Source: Burkholderiales bacterium
Lineage (GTDB): Bacteria; Pseudomonadota; Gammaproteobacteria; Burkholderiales; Burkholderiaceae_C
Direction of reading: 5' to 3'
Assembly: GCA_947464185.1 (NCBI GenBank)
Contig: CANHVY010000034.1
Coordinates: forward strand, 1 to 43,003
DNA: 43,003 nt
Positions 33,773-42,145 of this stretch are shown here, piece by piece. The translations under genes and the position numbers were made by a program. The first letter of the stretch is position 1; the number at the start of each line of letters is the position of its first letter. The notes beneath the pieces are model-generated. The model ran no database searches. It saw only the letters and a list, made by a program, of their open reading frames with translations, and was not told the DNA's origin.

Positions 33773-34746
33773 GCGGACTCTCCTTCGACGTTGATCGGCT
33801 GGCTCAACCAGCATGCCGCGGCGCCTGCAGGCGGCTGGGTTGGCAGGGGTGGTACTTCGCCACAACGATCAAAGGCTGAAGCGCATCGTGATCGAAAAGC
33901 ACAGCCCGACGAGGCCGGACCACCAGGCCGCAGTGCGTTCAAGCGGGCCTTCGGTTGAAGCCGGCCCGGCAGCCCATCGAGCAGCGCCCGCGTGTAGGGA
34001 TGCCGGGGCGCATCCAGCACCGCAGCCGTCCGTCCGCGTTCGACAATGCGTCCGGCGTACATCACGTACATCGTCTCGCTGGCGCGTCGAATGACGCCGA
34101 TGTCGTGTGAGATCAGCAACACCGCCGTACCGCGCTCTCTAGCCAGCGTCAGAAGCAGCGACAGCACCTGGGCCTGCACGGTGACATCGAGGGCTGTTGT
34201 CGGCTCGTCGGCGACGATCAGTGCTGGCTTGCAGGAAAAGGCCATCGCAATCAGCACTCGCTGACGCATTCCGCCGCTGAGTTGGTGCGGCCAGGCCTCA
34301 AAGACCTCTTGAGGCGTTTCAATGCGCACGTTGGCAAGCAACCCCAGCGCCAGCGCCTTGGCGGCCGCCGCATCGGGTTGAGCGTGGCGCTTTATGACAT
34401 CGACCAGCTGGCGCCCGACGCGCAAGGTCGGATTCAAGGCGGTCATGGGTTCCTGGAAGACATAGGCAATCTGCGATCCGCGCAGCGAGGAGAGCGCATC
34501 CTCGCTTGCTCCGATCAGGTTCTGCCCACGCCACAGCACCTGGCCTGATTCGGCCTCACAGCCCCTGGGCAGCAAGCCTGCGATGGCACTGCCCAGCATG
34601 GACTTGCCTGAACCCGACTCGCCCACGAGTCCCGCGATCTCGCCCTCGCCAACCTGCAGCGAGACGCTGTCAAGAATCTTGTGCGCCGCGCCTTTCCGCC
34701 GGGCCACGACGTTTAGCTTTTCGACGATCAGGATCGGGTTTTCCAT
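33769..34746 (-). CDS. Oligopeptide/dipeptide ABC transporter ATPase (DppD/OppD-like)
   Basis: 325 residues with Walker A GESGSGKS (42-49), FQEPMTALNPT, signature LSGGMRQR, Walker B LIVADEPTTALD and a C-terminal oligopeptide-transporter domain with the usual cysteines (GCAFRSRC...RC). It is the first gene of the seven-gene minus-strand operon. A TetR-type operator lies 15-34 bp upstream of its start. Together with the second ATPase it would drive a peptide importer whose binding protein is probably the lipoprotein encoded at 39879. Confidence 0.93.
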   Translation of the reverse strand: MENPILIVEKLNVVARRKGAAHKILDSVSLQVGEGEIAGLVGESGSGKSMLGSAIAGLLPRGCEAESGQVLWRGQNLIGASEDALSSLRGSQIAYVFQEPMTALNPTLRVGRQLVDVIKRHAQPDAAAAKALALGLLANVRIETPQEVFEAWPHQLSGGMRQRVLIAMAFSCKPALIVADEPTTALDVTVQAQVLSLLLTLARERGTAVLLISHDIGVIRRASETMYVMYAGRIVERGRTAAVLDAPRHPYTRALLDGLPGRLQPKARLNALRPGGPASSGCAFRSRCASAFDRCGEVPPLPTQPPAGAAACWLSQPINVEGESA

Positions 34747-34760
34747 GAGTCGATGATGTA

Positions 34761-34780
34761 TTGACCGAACGGTCGTTCAA
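34761..34780. promoter_or_regulatory. TetR-family operator-like palindrome
   Basis: TTGACCGAACGGTCGTTCAA: a perfect core GACCG-AA-CGGTC inside a 20-bp sequence that matches its own reverse complement at 16 of 20 positions. GACCGNNCGGTC is a classic TetR-family operator pattern. It overlaps the candidate -35 of the plus-strand promoter and lies just upstream of the minus-strand ATPase gene, so one repressor could control both arms. No TetR gene is in the window. Confidence 0.65.
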
Positions 34781-34789
34781 TCATAGCAT
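34761..34789 (+). promoter_or_regulatory. Putative sigma-70 promoter for the ECF/TonB operon
   Basis: TTGACC (34761-34766, 5 of 6 to consensus), a 17-bp spacer, and TAGCAT (34784-34789, 4 of 6). It is about 90 bp upstream of the sigma-factor start. The operator palindrome covers the -35 and most of the spacer, a layout suited to repression. Confidence 0.45.
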
Positions 34790-34881
34790 CGCCAGCAGTT
34801 CTCGTCGACGACCCGCCGCCTTGTGCCCAGGCGGGACACGCAAGCAAGACTTTCAGCCTATGTCTGGAGGACCCGGTAACC

Positions 34882-35475
34882 ATGCTTGATATGACCGATG
34901 CTGCACAAGGGCAAGGCTCAACGCAGCAGCCACCCCCTCTGCGCGGGCTTGATCAACCGGATCGGGCGGCAGAGCGAGCCCGCTACATCGCAGAAGTCTT
35001 TGCTGCACACCACCGCCCGCTGCGCTCATTTCTCTCCCGTTTGCTGCGCAACGAGGACGACATCGCCGACACGGTGCAAGACGTTTTCTTGCGCATCGCT
35101 CAGCTGCCAGACCCCTCGAGACTGGATCTGAATCCGCGCGCTTACCTCTTCCGCACGGCCGAGCGGCTGGTGATCGACCGTGTGCGGCGTGACGCCTTTC
35201 GTCAGGTGCACGCTCACGGCCCGCTGGAAGACGTCGATGTCGAACAACCCAGCCCCTCCGTGGAGAGCCAGGTGCACTGGCGACGCGCCATGGGGCAAAT
35301 CGTGCAGCAGTTGGAACACGCCGGAGCGCGCACTGCGAAGGTGGTCGAGATGAGCTGCCTGCACGACCTGACCCACCCCGAAATCGCCGACCGCCTCGGA
35401 GTAACGACACGGACGGTGGAGCGCTGCATGCAGCGCGCACGCCAGGTTTGTGAACCTTTCTACATCGCGGCTTGA
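34882..35475 (+). CDS. ECF-type RNA polymerase sigma factor
   Basis: 197 residues from the ATG at 34882 (GGAGG 11 bases upstream; ATG 34891 is an alternative). Sigma region 2 is at about 40-105 (FLSRLLRNEDDIADTVQDVF, then YLFRTAERLVIDRVRR). Region 4 is at about 135-190 (HPEIADRLGVTTRTVERCMQ). It resembles FecI-like iron-starvation sigma factors. No FecR-type anti-sigma gene follows; the next gene is a TonB receptor without a signalling domain, so the usual surface-signalling circuit is incomplete. It probably activates its own operon or a distant target. Confidence 0.9.
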   Translation: MLDMTDAAQGQGSTQQPPPLRGLDQPDRAAERARYIAEVFAAHHRPLRSFLSRLLRNEDDIADTVQDVFLRIAQLPDPSRLDLNPRAYLFRTAERLVIDRVRRDAFRQVHAHGPLEDVDVEQPSPSVESQVHWRRAMGQIVQQLEHAGARTAKVVEMSCLHDLTHPEIADRLGVTTRTVERCMQRARQVCEPFYIAA

Positions 35476-35499
35476 CTGCCGCCCCACCCGGAGACCCTC

Positions 35500-37725
35500 A
35501 TGAATCAGGATCGATACACCAAGACCCCCATAGCTGCCGCCATTGGGGCCGCCCTGCTCTTGATGGCAGGAACCGAATCGGGTCATGCGCAATCTGCCCC
35601 TCAGCCAGCTGCCGCCGACGAGACGCAACCCCAACAGGTCACCATCTCGGCGCGCAAACGTACTGAACGTGCCATCGACGTCCCGTTGTCCATCAGCGTG
35701 ATCACTGGGAGCGAACTTCAAGATCGTGGGGCCATCCGCCTGTCAGAGGCTGCTGTGCCCAACGTGGTGTTTCTGGGGCCTGAGAACAATGCAGTGCCCA
35801 ACTTCTCCGTTCGCGGTGTGCAGAGCCAGAACCGAGCGAACATCGGTTTTGACAGCGGCATCGGCGTCTACGTCGACGGCGTCTTCATGGGTCGCGGTGC
35901 TGCTTTCAATCTGGAAACCTTCGACATCGAGCGTGTAGAGTTTCTGCGCGGACCTCAGGGCACGCTGTTCGGCAAGAACTCCATCGCCGGCGCCATCAGC
36001 GTCGTGACGCGCGAGCCCTCCAAGAAGTTCGAGGCCACAGCAAGTGCAGACCTCGGAAGCTTGAACCTGCGCCGATTGAGCGGCTATCTGAGCACACCGC
36101 TGGGATCGGACACCGTACGAGCCAGCGTGGCGGTCTATTCCGGCAAGCGCGACGGCTACATGAACAACGTGGCCACGGGCACCAAGAATGGTGACGAGGA
36201 CGTGACCAGCGCGCGCGCCAAGATCGTGATCAAGCCTTCGTCAGCCCTTGACCTGACGATCGCGGCTGATCACTTGAAGGACAAGTCCGTGGCCCCTTCG
36301 CCCAACATCGTGTCAGGCTACGGCGCGATTGCCGGAGGCACTGACTTCACTGCCAACGAGAACCTGCCCACCCTGGCCAATCGTACCGTCCAGGGCGTGG
36401 GCGGCACCATCAACTACGACCTCGGCAGCGGGTTGAAGCTGACCTCCATCACGAGCGTGCGCAAGCTCGACACCACGCGGACTTCAGACACCGATGTGGG
36501 GCCTGCGAATATCGTCGCTTCTGCAAGTACCTCGGTCCAGAAGCAATGGAGCCAGGAGCTTCGGATCGCCACCAGCCGCAAGGCAGCCCTGGAGTATGTG
36601 GCTGGGTTGTACTTCTACGAGCAAAAAGCAAGCGGTACGTCTTTGAGCACCTTCGGGCCTGCGGCTCCGGTGCTGAGCGTGATCCGAAACACGACGGGCA
36701 ACACCTTCGGTGACATCAACTCGAAGACCGGTGCGGTGTTTGGCAACGTCGACTGGCACGTCAGCGAGCGGGTGACTCTGACTGGTGGGCTGCGATACAC
36801 GAGCGAGAAGAAGACCCTGGCATATCAGCAGGTGGTGACCTTCCCGGCATTCCTGGCCCCTTCCATCCCGCTGGAGAACGACAGCCTGAGCACCAGCAAC
36901 GTGACGCCTTTGCTGAGCGCACGCTTTCGCATCGATCGCAACACCATCGCCTACGGAACCTACAGCAAGGGATTCCGCAGCGGAGGCTGGAACGTCGACA
37001 ACATCACGGCCGGGGGCCCGACGAGCTTCAAGCAGACCCGCTTCAACGATGAGAGCATGGCGAACTTCGAGGTCGGCGTGAAGGGGTCGATGCTCGGCGG
37101 TATGCTGAACTTGGGCGCCGCGGCATTCCGCATGAACTATGACGACATCCAGGTCACGCAACAGGTGCAGGTGCTGGGTGGCGGCGGTGCCGTCGTGGGT
37201 ATCGTGACCAACGGCGGCAAGGCCAAGAGCGAGGGTATCGAACTGGAAGCTACGCTGCGCCCGACGTCCGCACTGCGACTCTCAGCGGGGGTCGGTTACG
37301 TCGATGCGCGCTACACCGACTATGTTGATACCAGCCGAGGCACACCGGTCAGCTTCAACGGCAATCAACTCAACAATGCACCTCGCCTTACGGCCAACTT
37401 GTCCGTTGCGTACTCGCTCCCATTGCCTGTCGGTTCCTTGACGCTGCGACTAGACGGCCGGCACGCCGATGGCTTTTTCGTCGGCCGAGAGAACCTTGCG
37501 ACACAGAGGATCCCGGGATACAACCTCTTCAATGGTCGGGTCAGTCTCGCCGGTGAGAGTGGCCGCTGGGACCTGGCGCTCTACTCGAACAACCTCTTCG
37601 ACAAGCGTTACATCGTCGCCAAGGTGCCAGGCGGCTTCGCGGCGCCTATTGGCGCCGGAACAAACCAGACGATCAGCTACGGACCCCCGCGCTCCTATGG
37701 CGTCGTGGGAACCTTCACTTTCTGA
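35500..37725 (+). CDS. TonB-dependent outer-membrane receptor
   Basis: 741 residues with a signal peptide (cleavage near GHA|Q, residue 30) and a GGAGA ribosome-binding site. A TonB-box-like QVTISA is followed by a plug (NFSVRGVQ, VEFLRGPQGTLFGKNS) and a barrel ending GTFTF with terminal Phe. There is no STN domain. Its position between the sigma factor and the second M81 peptidase gene suggests uptake of the peptide substrate rather than a siderophore. It is only distantly like the receptor at 7234-9447. Confidence 0.93.
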   Translation: MNQDRYTKTPIAAAIGAALLLMAGTESGHAQSAPQPAAADETQPQQVTISARKRTERAIDVPLSISVITGSELQDRGAIRLSEAAVPNVVFLGPENNAVPNFSVRGVQSQNRANIGFDSGIGVYVDGVFMGRGAAFNLETFDIERVEFLRGPQGTLFGKNSIAGAISVVTREPSKKFEATASADLGSLNLRRLSGYLSTPLGSDTVRASVAVYSGKRDGYMNNVATGTKNGDEDVTSARAKIVIKPSSALDLTIAADHLKDKSVAPSPNIVSGYGAIAGGTDFTANENLPTLANRTVQGVGGTINYDLGSGLKLTSITSVRKLDTTRTSDTDVGPANIVASASTSVQKQWSQELRIATSRKAALEYVAGLYFYEQKASGTSLSTFGPAAPVLSVIRNTTGNTFGDINSKTGAVFGNVDWHVSERVTLTGGLRYTSEKKTLAYQQVVTFPAFLAPSIPLENDSLSTSNVTPLLSARFRIDRNTIAYGTYSKGFRSGGWNVDNITAGGPTSFKQTRFNDESMANFEVGVKGSMLGGMLNLGAAAFRMNYDDIQVTQQVQVLGGGGAVVGIVTNGGKAKSEGIELEATLRPTSALRLSAGVGYVDARYTDYVDTSRGTPVSFNGNQLNNAPRLTANLSVAYSLPLPVGSLTLRLDGRHADGFFVGRENLATQRIPGYNLFNGRVSLAGESGRWDLALYSNNLFDKRYIVAKVPGGFAAPIGAGTNQTISYGPPRSYGVVGTFTF

Positions 37726-37736
37726 CCAACCGACGC

Positions 37737-39182
37737 ATGAGGGCATTCACAGCCACCCTGGGCACGGAGACGAACACGGCGTCACCCTTGCCCACTGGCT
37801 GGCGTGCCTTCGAAGACACCATGCTGTGGAGGCCCGGGCAACACCCGGACCAGCCTACTGAAGCCACCGGACCGCTGTGGGCTTGTCGTCGCCGAGCGCG
37901 GGAGAGCGGTTGGACGGTGGTGGAGGGGACTTGCGCTTACGCGATGCCCGGTGGTCCGGTACCGCAGCCGGTTTACGAGGGGCTGCGCGACGAAATCCTC
38001 GAGCAGCTTCGTCAGGCTCTGCCCGTGGACATCGTCGCGCTGGGGCTGCATGGTGCGATGGTCGCCGACAGCACCGAAGACTGCGAGGGGGATCTGCTCA
38101 CGCATGTCCGTGCGCTCGTGGGCCCCGAGGTTGCTGTAGGTGCTGAACTGGACTGCCACGCTCACCTCACGCAGCGCATGCAGGACAAGGCCGACGTGCT
38201 GGTGTTCTTCAAGGAGTACCCGCACACCGACTACGTAGAGTGCGGCGAGCAGCTATTGGACTTGCTGGAGCGCACACGACGCAAAGAGTTACGCCCGGTG
38301 ATGCACGCGCGTCACTGCCACATGGCGGTGGGGTTCCCCACCCGCACGCCGCCGGTGAAGGCCTTCGTGCAGCGCATGCGCGAGCGAGAGCGGGGTGCCG
38401 TGCTTTCGGTGTCGTTGGTCCATGGTTTTTCAGGTGCCGACGTGCTCGACATGGGCGCGCAAGTGCTGGTGGTGACCGATGGCGATGCGGCGCTGGCACG
38501 CCAGGTGTCGGACGAACTCGCGAACGAGGCTTTTGCAATGCGCGAGACGCTGCGCACGCGACGTTCGCCGATGGAAGTAGTGCTGACGCAGGCACTCGCC
38601 CATCCGGCAAGGCCCGTCATCCTGGCCGACGTGGATGACAACCCGGGTGGCGGGGCGGCGGGAGACAACACGGACGTTCTTCGCCTGCTACTGGATCGCG
38701 GTGCGAAAGACACTTGCGTCGGTCCCCTATGGGATCCGATGGCAGCGCGCACGTGCTTCGATGCTGGCGTCGGCGCGCGCCTGGCTTTGCGCATTGGCGG
38801 CAAGGTGGGACAGGATTCCGGCACACCGCTGGACGTCAAGGCTACGGTCACCGCATTGCGAGAGAATCATGCGCAGCAGATAGGCCGGGTTTCCGCCCCG
38901 CTTGGTGATTGCGCAGCGGTCGCATTTGAGGGCATCGAGGTTGTTCTGTGCAGCATCCGTGACCAAGCCTACGATCCCTCCCTGTTCAGCGGCTTGGGGA
39001 TCGACTGCACCCGTCGTCGCTTCATCGTCCTGAAGTCGGCCCAGCAGTTCCACATCGGCTTTGATGCGGTTAGCGAACATGTGTTCACCCTGCGAAGACC
39101 GGCACGTGGCGGCGCTATGTTTCAGCGCATCCGCCGCCCGATGTGGCCCTTCGATGAACTGACGGAGCTACCAGAAGCATGA
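37737..39182 (+). CDS. M81-family metallopeptidase (MlrC-like), copy 2
   Basis: 481 residues starting 11 bp after the receptor gene. Ligand positions match copy 1: GTETNTASP (E11), GLHGAMV (H105), AELDCHAHL (D139, H141) and EYPHTD (H163). The C-terminal domain has DDNPGGGAAGD and VLKSAQQFH. It is more divergent at the N-terminus (shorter linker after E11). The stop overlaps the C26 gene start by ATGA. The likely role is cytoplasmic hydrolysis of an imported peptide. Two non-identical M81 enzymes suggest successive cuts or different substrates. Confidence 0.92.
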   Translation: MRAFTATLGTETNTASPLPTGWRAFEDTMLWRPGQHPDQPTEATGPLWACRRRARESGWTVVEGTCAYAMPGGPVPQPVYEGLRDEILEQLRQALPVDIVALGLHGAMVADSTEDCEGDLLTHVRALVGPEVAVGAELDCHAHLTQRMQDKADVLVFFKEYPHTDYVECGEQLLDLLERTRRKELRPVMHARHCHMAVGFPTRTPPVKAFVQRMRERERGAVLSVSLVHGFSGADVLDMGAQVLVVTDGDAALARQVSDELANEAFAMRETLRTRRSPMEVVLTQALAHPARPVILADVDDNPGGGAAGDNTDVLRLLLDRGAKDTCVGPLWDPMAARTCFDAGVGARLALRIGGKVGQDSGTPLDVKATVTALRENHAQQIGRVSAPLGDCAAVAFEGIEVVLCSIRDQAYDPSLFSGLGIDCTRRRFIVLKSAQQFHIGFDAVSEHVFTLRRPARGGAMFQRIRRPMWPFDELTELPEA

Positions 39183-39895
39183 GTCGAAAGAGACCCGTCA
39201 TCGGCGTTACCGCCGACCTTGAGCACTACGCCGAGGGGCGGCCGCCACGGCCCGTGTACCGCCTAGACGCGACCAACTGCGACACACTGCGCTCGATGGG
39301 CGCCATCCCGCTTATGCTGCCCAGCGAAGTCGATGCGGTCGATGACTACCTCGACCTCTGCGACGGAATCGTCGTCAGTGGCGGGGGTTACCAGTTCCGC
39401 GTGCCGCAGTTATTCCAGTTCGACGGCACCGAACCGCCAGAAAAAGAGCGCCGGTTCCGCTTCGAGTCCCAGCTGATGCGGCGCTGCATCGAGCGGGACA
39501 AGGCCACGCTGGGCGTGTGCGGTGGTTTCCAGGTCCTGAACCAGGTCACAGGCGGTGATTTGATCGTCGCGCTGGAGCAGGCCCGCGCCGACTGGGCTGG
39601 GCATCTCGGGGCCGGCGCCTTCGAGACGGTTCATCCCGTCTCCCCCGTCGCCGGTACGCTGTTCGCTGCGATCGTCGGCGAGGCGGCCTTCGATACAAAC
39701 TCGCTGCACCGCCAGGGCGTGACCCGTGTGGGACCGCACGCTGTGGTAGCCGGACTCGCGCCGGACGGCATCGTCGAGGCCATCGAGGTTCCTGACCGGC
39801 GCTTCGTGCTCGGCGTGCAGTGGCATCCCGAGTTCCTGCTCAGCGATCCGGAGCGACGCTTGTTCTCCGCATTCATCGATGCGTCACGTGCTTGA
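39179..39895 (+). CDS. Class I glutamine amidotransferase-like gamma-glutamyl hydrolase (peptidase C26)
   Basis: 238 residues with nucleophile C114 in LGVCGGFQVLN and the His/Glu pair in GVQWHPEF (H216, E218). The N-terminal RPVIGVTADLE and NSLHRQGV are typical of PuuD-like gamma-glutamyl-GABA hydrolases. The usual CRG after the nucleophile is CGG here. Family activity is cleavage of gamma-glutamyl amide bonds in the cytoplasm. Coupled to M81 copy 2 by ATGA and overlapping the binding-protein gene by 17 bp, it probably works on a gamma-linked glutamyl residue of the same peptide. Confidence 0.92.
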   Translation: MSRKRPVIGVTADLEHYAEGRPPRPVYRLDATNCDTLRSMGAIPLMLPSEVDAVDDYLDLCDGIVVSGGGYQFRVPQLFQFDGTEPPEKERRFRFESQLMRRCIERDKATLGVCGGFQVLNQVTGGDLIVALEQARADWAGHLGAGAFETVHPVSPVAGTLFAAIVGEAAFDTNSLHRQGVTRVGPHAVVAGLAPDGIVEAIEVPDRRFVLGVQWHPEFLLSDPERRLFSAFIDASRA

Positions 39896-41474
39896 CGCCA
39901 TTCACGCTCTGCGCACCGCGGGTGCTTGCTTGCTGGCGGCGTTGTTGTTTGCAGGTTGCGATGTGTCAGACATCCCGGCGGACCCGCGCCGTGTCACGAT
40001 GGCCGTCGCGCGAGATATCTCGACACTTGACCCTGCGGCGACATTCGTCATCAGCAATCAACTCGCGATCAACCTCGCCTACGAGAAGCTCGTGGTGGCC
40101 GAGGTCGCCGATGGCAAGCCAACGGGACGCTTCTTGGGTCAGCTCGCCGAGCGGTGGACCTCCAGTGACGATGGACTGCAGTGGACCTTTTACCTGCACC
40201 CCGGCCACCGCTTCGATGATGGCAGCGAAGTCACGGCCGAGGCTGTGAAGTTTTCCTTCGAGCGCACGCTCAAGCTCAAGGCACCGCCATCGCAGTTTCT
40301 TTTCTTCCTGCGCAGCGTCGAGGCCGTGGCGCCACATGAAGTGCGCTTCACGCTGCGCACGCCCGTGCCGTTCTTCCTGGAAGTGCTGGCCGTGCCCACG
40401 GCCAGCATCGTCAACCCCAAAGTGCTGGCGCAGGCCAACGGTGCCGACTTGGGCAGCCGCTGGTTGTCGACTCATACGGCGGGCAGCGGCCCCTACCGCG
40501 TGTCGCGTTTTGAGAAGGGCCAGCGGGTCACTTTGACGCCGAATCCCCACGCCACGCGCCAGCCGGAGTACTTCAACGAAGTCAACTTCATGACCGTGAA
40601 GGACGACGCCACGCGCGTTATTCAGCTGGCCAAGGGGGCGATCGACATCGTCGACCCGGTGTCAGGTGCATCGGATGCCTGGGTGGCGGCCCAGCCGGGC
40701 CTGGATGTCGTCACCAGCCTGTCGCCGACCGTCGCCTTCTTGCACATGAACAACGAGCGACCGCTGTTTCGAGACGTGCGCGTACGCCGGGCTGTCTCCC
40801 TTGCCATCGATCGCGAGCTCATCGGCAAGGCGATTTACCAGGGTCGTGCCAGCCTGCTGCGAGGCGTGCTGCCGGCCGGCGTTCCTGGGCACGACGCGGA
40901 ATTGCCCCTGCCAGTGCACGACCCTGAGGCCGCTCGGGCGCTGTTGCGCGAGGCAGGCGTGGCGCCGGGCACGCCGGTCAAGTTCACGGTCGTTGGCGAT
41001 GGCAGCGGTACCTCGCCATTGGCCCTGGCTATCAGCGCTCAGCTTGAGGCCGTGGGCCTGAAGGTCGTCATCGAGCGGATATCCACTGCGGCACGCACCA
41101 AGATCATGAAAGGCGACTTCGACATCACCACGCAGTCGATCAACCTCGACTTCCCCGATCCGTCCATCGTCTTTAACTTCGTCTACAACTCGGCCATGAT
41201 CGGTGGCGCCAACTTCCCGCGCTATCGCAATGCGAGCGTCGACAAGCTGATCGGGCAGGCCGACCGCACGATCGACCGCGAGGCCCGCGCCGCGCTGTAC
41301 CAGCAGGCGCAACGCATCGTTCTGGACGAGATGCCTACGGTCGTGCTGTTCCAACTCGGTTGGCAGCGCGCCATCGGTCGCGACATCCAGGGCGTGAACT
41401 ACAACTTCTCGCAGCCGACCTTCTACAACTTCGAGAGCATGCGTCGCGCGGGCGGGAGAGTGACCGAGCGGTGA
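39879..41474 (+). CDS. Peptide ABC transporter substrate-binding lipoprotein (SBP_bac_5)
   Basis: 531 residues; the start lies 17 bp inside the C26 gene. A lipobox LFAGC with lipidated C27 is followed by Asp at +2, which in Escherichia coli keeps lipoproteins in the inner membrane. The mature part has the family-5 plan: AVARDISTLDPA, LAERWTSSDDGLQWTFYLHPG, DVRVRRAVSLAIDRE. It would deliver peptides to the Dpp/Opp-type importer whose ATPases are at 32993-34746. No permease genes follow; clearly decayed DNA begins about 150 bp after the stop. Confidence 0.92.
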   Translation: MRHVLDAIHALRTAGACLLAALLFAGCDVSDIPADPRRVTMAVARDISTLDPAATFVISNQLAINLAYEKLVVAEVADGKPTGRFLGQLAERWTSSDDGLQWTFYLHPGHRFDDGSEVTAEAVKFSFERTLKLKAPPSQFLFFLRSVEAVAPHEVRFTLRTPVPFFLEVLAVPTASIVNPKVLAQANGADLGSRWLSTHTAGSGPYRVSRFEKGQRVTLTPNPHATRQPEYFNEVNFMTVKDDATRVIQLAKGAIDIVDPVSGASDAWVAAQPGLDVVTSLSPTVAFLHMNNERPLFRDVRVRRAVSLAIDRELIGKAIYQGRASLLRGVLPAGVPGHDAELPLPVHDPEAARALLREAGVAPGTPVKFTVVGDGSGTSPLALAISAQLEAVGLKVVIERISTAARTKIMKGDFDITTQSINLDFPDPSIVFNFVYNSAMIGGANFPRYRNASVDKLIGQADRTIDREARAALYQQAQRIVLDEMPTVVLFQLGWQRAIGRDIQGVNYNFSQPTFYNFESMRRAGGRVTER

Positions 41475-41626
41475 ACTGGGCAGGTGCTTAAGGGTCGCGC
41501 GGGTTGGCCTGAAGCTGATGGTGGGCAGCATGGGTGGCACTTCGCTGGGCGTAGCACCCGCGTAGCTAGTAGTTGCCCAAGTTTGTACTTGCGTGGGCCT
41601 CGATGCACCGCTGCTGCTGGCCCGAG

Positions 41627-41786
41627 GCCGTCCTCGTGCGCGTCAGCCGCGAGAAGCAAGGCTGCGACCGTGGTGCTAGGCTTGGTGCTGGACGCCACTG
41701 CGCTGATCACCACAAGCAAGCAGCTACGTGCCGTCTGCGGCGCCGGCGGCACCGCGAAGGACGGTGTGATTGAGGTGCAGGGGGAC
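41627..41786 (+). pseudogene. yciH: yciH (SUI1-family) remnant, frameshifted
   Basis: Two frames together read as the core of bacterial YciH, an eIF1/SUI1-like protein. AVLVRVSREKQG (41627-41662) is in one frame. TVVLGLVLDATAL and KQLRAVCGAGGTAKDGVIEV then QGD (41667-41786) are in another. VRVSRE and CG.GGT.KDGVIE.QGD are family hallmarks. The N-terminal zinc-ribbon-like part and the C-terminal tail are missing. The fragment ends abruptly where the antitoxin remnant begins on the other strand, so this is a recombination joint. Confidence 0.65.
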
Positions 41787-41788
41787 TG

Positions 41789-42018
41789 CCACTTCTGTAC
41801 CGTCGACGTGGTCACGTTGAGGAAACCGGCAAAGACCGATTGGCTCATCTTCGCCTTCTTGACGCGGATTCGAGCAACACGCTTGGTCGTTGAGGGGGCG
41901 CCGAGGACAGTGCCTTGATTCGGTCCAAGTCGTGAGCGGAAAGCACCTCGTGCTTGTTCAGCAAAAGGGCCACTTCGACCATTTCTGCAGAGACTCGATC
42001 AGCTTTCTTTGCAGCCAT
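41789..42018 (-). pseudogene. HigA/YiaG-like XRE antitoxin remnant, frameshifted
   Basis: The ATG at 42018 opens a frame reading LLLNKHEVLSAHDLDRIKAL, then shifts near 41890 into RVARIRVKKAKMSQSVFAGF and LNVTTSTVQKW. This is the helix-turn-helix of HigA/YiaG-type antitoxins, which normally continues with a GAKRPSG-like segment. The sequence is cut right after the VQKW motif at 41789, where the yciH remnant joins. It is thus frameshifted and truncated. Function is lost unless both breaks are artefacts. Confidence 0.6.
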
Positions 42019-42101
42019 GGCAGATCTCCTTCAACACATCGTCTTCGATCAACGCGTCCAACTTGCTGGTGCTGGCTTTCTGCAACGCCCCCCAATAACC
42101 T
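41999..42101 (-). pseudogene. Possible toxin C-terminal fragment upstream of the antitoxin remnant
   Basis: A minus-strand frame reads GYWGALQKASTSKLDALIED and DVLKEICHGCKES, then stops at 41999, overlapping the antitoxin start by 20 bases. Position, overlap and the LKEI ending resemble the C-terminus of RelE/HigB-type toxins that precede HigA-like antitoxins. The upstream part is absent. The assignment is tentative. Confidence 0.35.
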
Positions 42102-42145
42102 GGGCCTGGGCAACTTTTTTCATCCGAGAAGTCTGTGCCGGGCCC

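Larger units (their letters stand above)
34747..34881. promoter_or_regulatory. Divergent promoter region, peptide operons
   Basis: 135 bp between the ATPase start (34746, minus) and the sigma-factor start (34882, plus). It contains the TetR-type operator at 34761-34780 and a plausible plus-strand promoter at 34761-34789. A minus-strand TATGAT, near-consensus -10, overlaps the same area, but its -35 is weak. Confidence 0.6.

Noticed and set aside
41484..41918. Plus-strand open frame of 144 codons as a real gene
   Set aside because: Only its middle resembles YciH, and the matching upstream YciH segment is in another frame; it is a pseudogene fragment, not a gene.
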